Positions 63,901-64,000 of a stretch of 64,000 nt of DNA are shown in pieces; position 1 is the first letter of the stretch; the number at the start of each line of letters is the position of its first letter. The notes beneath the pieces were generated by a model. That model did no database searches and was not told the origin of the DNA. It saw only the letters and a list, made by a program, of their open reading frames with translations. The position numbers and the translations under genes are program-made. Location: NCBI RefSeq assembly GCF_030552475.1, contig NZ_JAUPED010000001.1:310001-374000 (forward strand). The letters are read 5' to 3'. The DNA comes from Mariniflexile sp. AS56 (GTDB taxonomy: Bacteria > Bacteroidota > Bacteroidia > Flavobacteriales > Flavobacteriaceae).

Positions 63901-64000
63901 TAAGAACTCCAAACTTGTTTGAACCTCTACAGTGCGTTAGGGATTGAAGCGGCATCCTTTTTAAAACATTGGTAAAACAAATTTAAAACAAGAACTGAAC

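Noticed and set aside
1-64000. CRISPR array, prophage or complete insertion sequence
   Set aside because: No regularly spaced repeats, transposase, integrase or phage structural gene was seen.

Overview
The window is about 64 kb of low-GC DNA from a member of the Bacteroidota, most likely a marine or free-living Flavobacteriaceae. The evidence is the gene families (DUF547, GH2 with a DUF4982-like tail, TRAP-coupled uronate use, S23 four-helix-bundle protein, a Pycsar-TM family protein, GGGP-type UbiA prenyltransferase), SusC/D-free sugar genes, lipoproteins with the usual lipobox, and -7 promoter boxes of the form TAnnTTTG upstream of many genes. It is ordinary chromosome: no phage, no complete insertion sequence, no rRNA and no CRISPR array were seen. 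One tRNA-Leu is present.

Layout. 1-3785: end of a possible arsenic methyltransferase, a PiT transporter, a sterol-desaturase-like protein with no normal start codon, DUF547, and a glycosyltransferase. 3867-11287: pyruvate carboxylase, a phosphatase, a small POTRA/barrel protein, a GH113-like lipoprotein and an outer-membrane protein. 11552-16716: flavin oxidoreductase, membrane polyferredoxin and two GT2 enzymes. 16717-18591: a repeat-rich gap and a two-gene module of unknown function (DUF1828-like plus a DUF6978-like partner) that looks inserted. 18830-21306: MeaB GTPase and a mannosyltransferase-like protein.

21256-26427 (minus): a polyamine operon (arginine decarboxylase, agmatinase homologue, deoxyhypusine-synthase homologue) followed by four small genes. 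The agmatinase homologue has lost all four metal-binding aspartates. 26903-33678 (minus): isoprenoid operon (GDPD, HI0933-like flavoprotein, DUF1697, mevalonate diphosphate decarboxylase, S23 protein, mevalonate kinase-like, UbiA, RsuA-like pseudouridine synthase). The last enzyme lacks its catalytic Asp and Tyr. 33748-42632: lipoprotein, PAP2, a phosphoesterase fused to an outer-membrane barrel, an HD domain fused to a Pycsar-TM effector domain, and a GAF protein.

42781-50314 (minus): hydrolase, thioesterase, SelO, MsrA/MsrB, transaldolase and transketolase. 50575-58893: sugar-acid locus (GH2, GntR regulator, TRAP transporter, uronate isomerase). 59265-63900: tRNA-Leu, M20 peptidase, EamA permease, DUF4407, STAS protein and a DUF4440-like exported protein.

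The strongest leads are the metal-site-less agmatinase in an otherwise intact polyamine operon (24102-25040), the HD-Pycsar fusion (39065-40270), the unknown two-gene module (17196-18591), the ATC start of the sterol desaturase (1460), the active-site-less pseudouridine synthase (26903-27781), and the S23 gene placed exactly between two mevalonate genes (29735-30188). All calls come from reading the sequence by eye; no database search was run.
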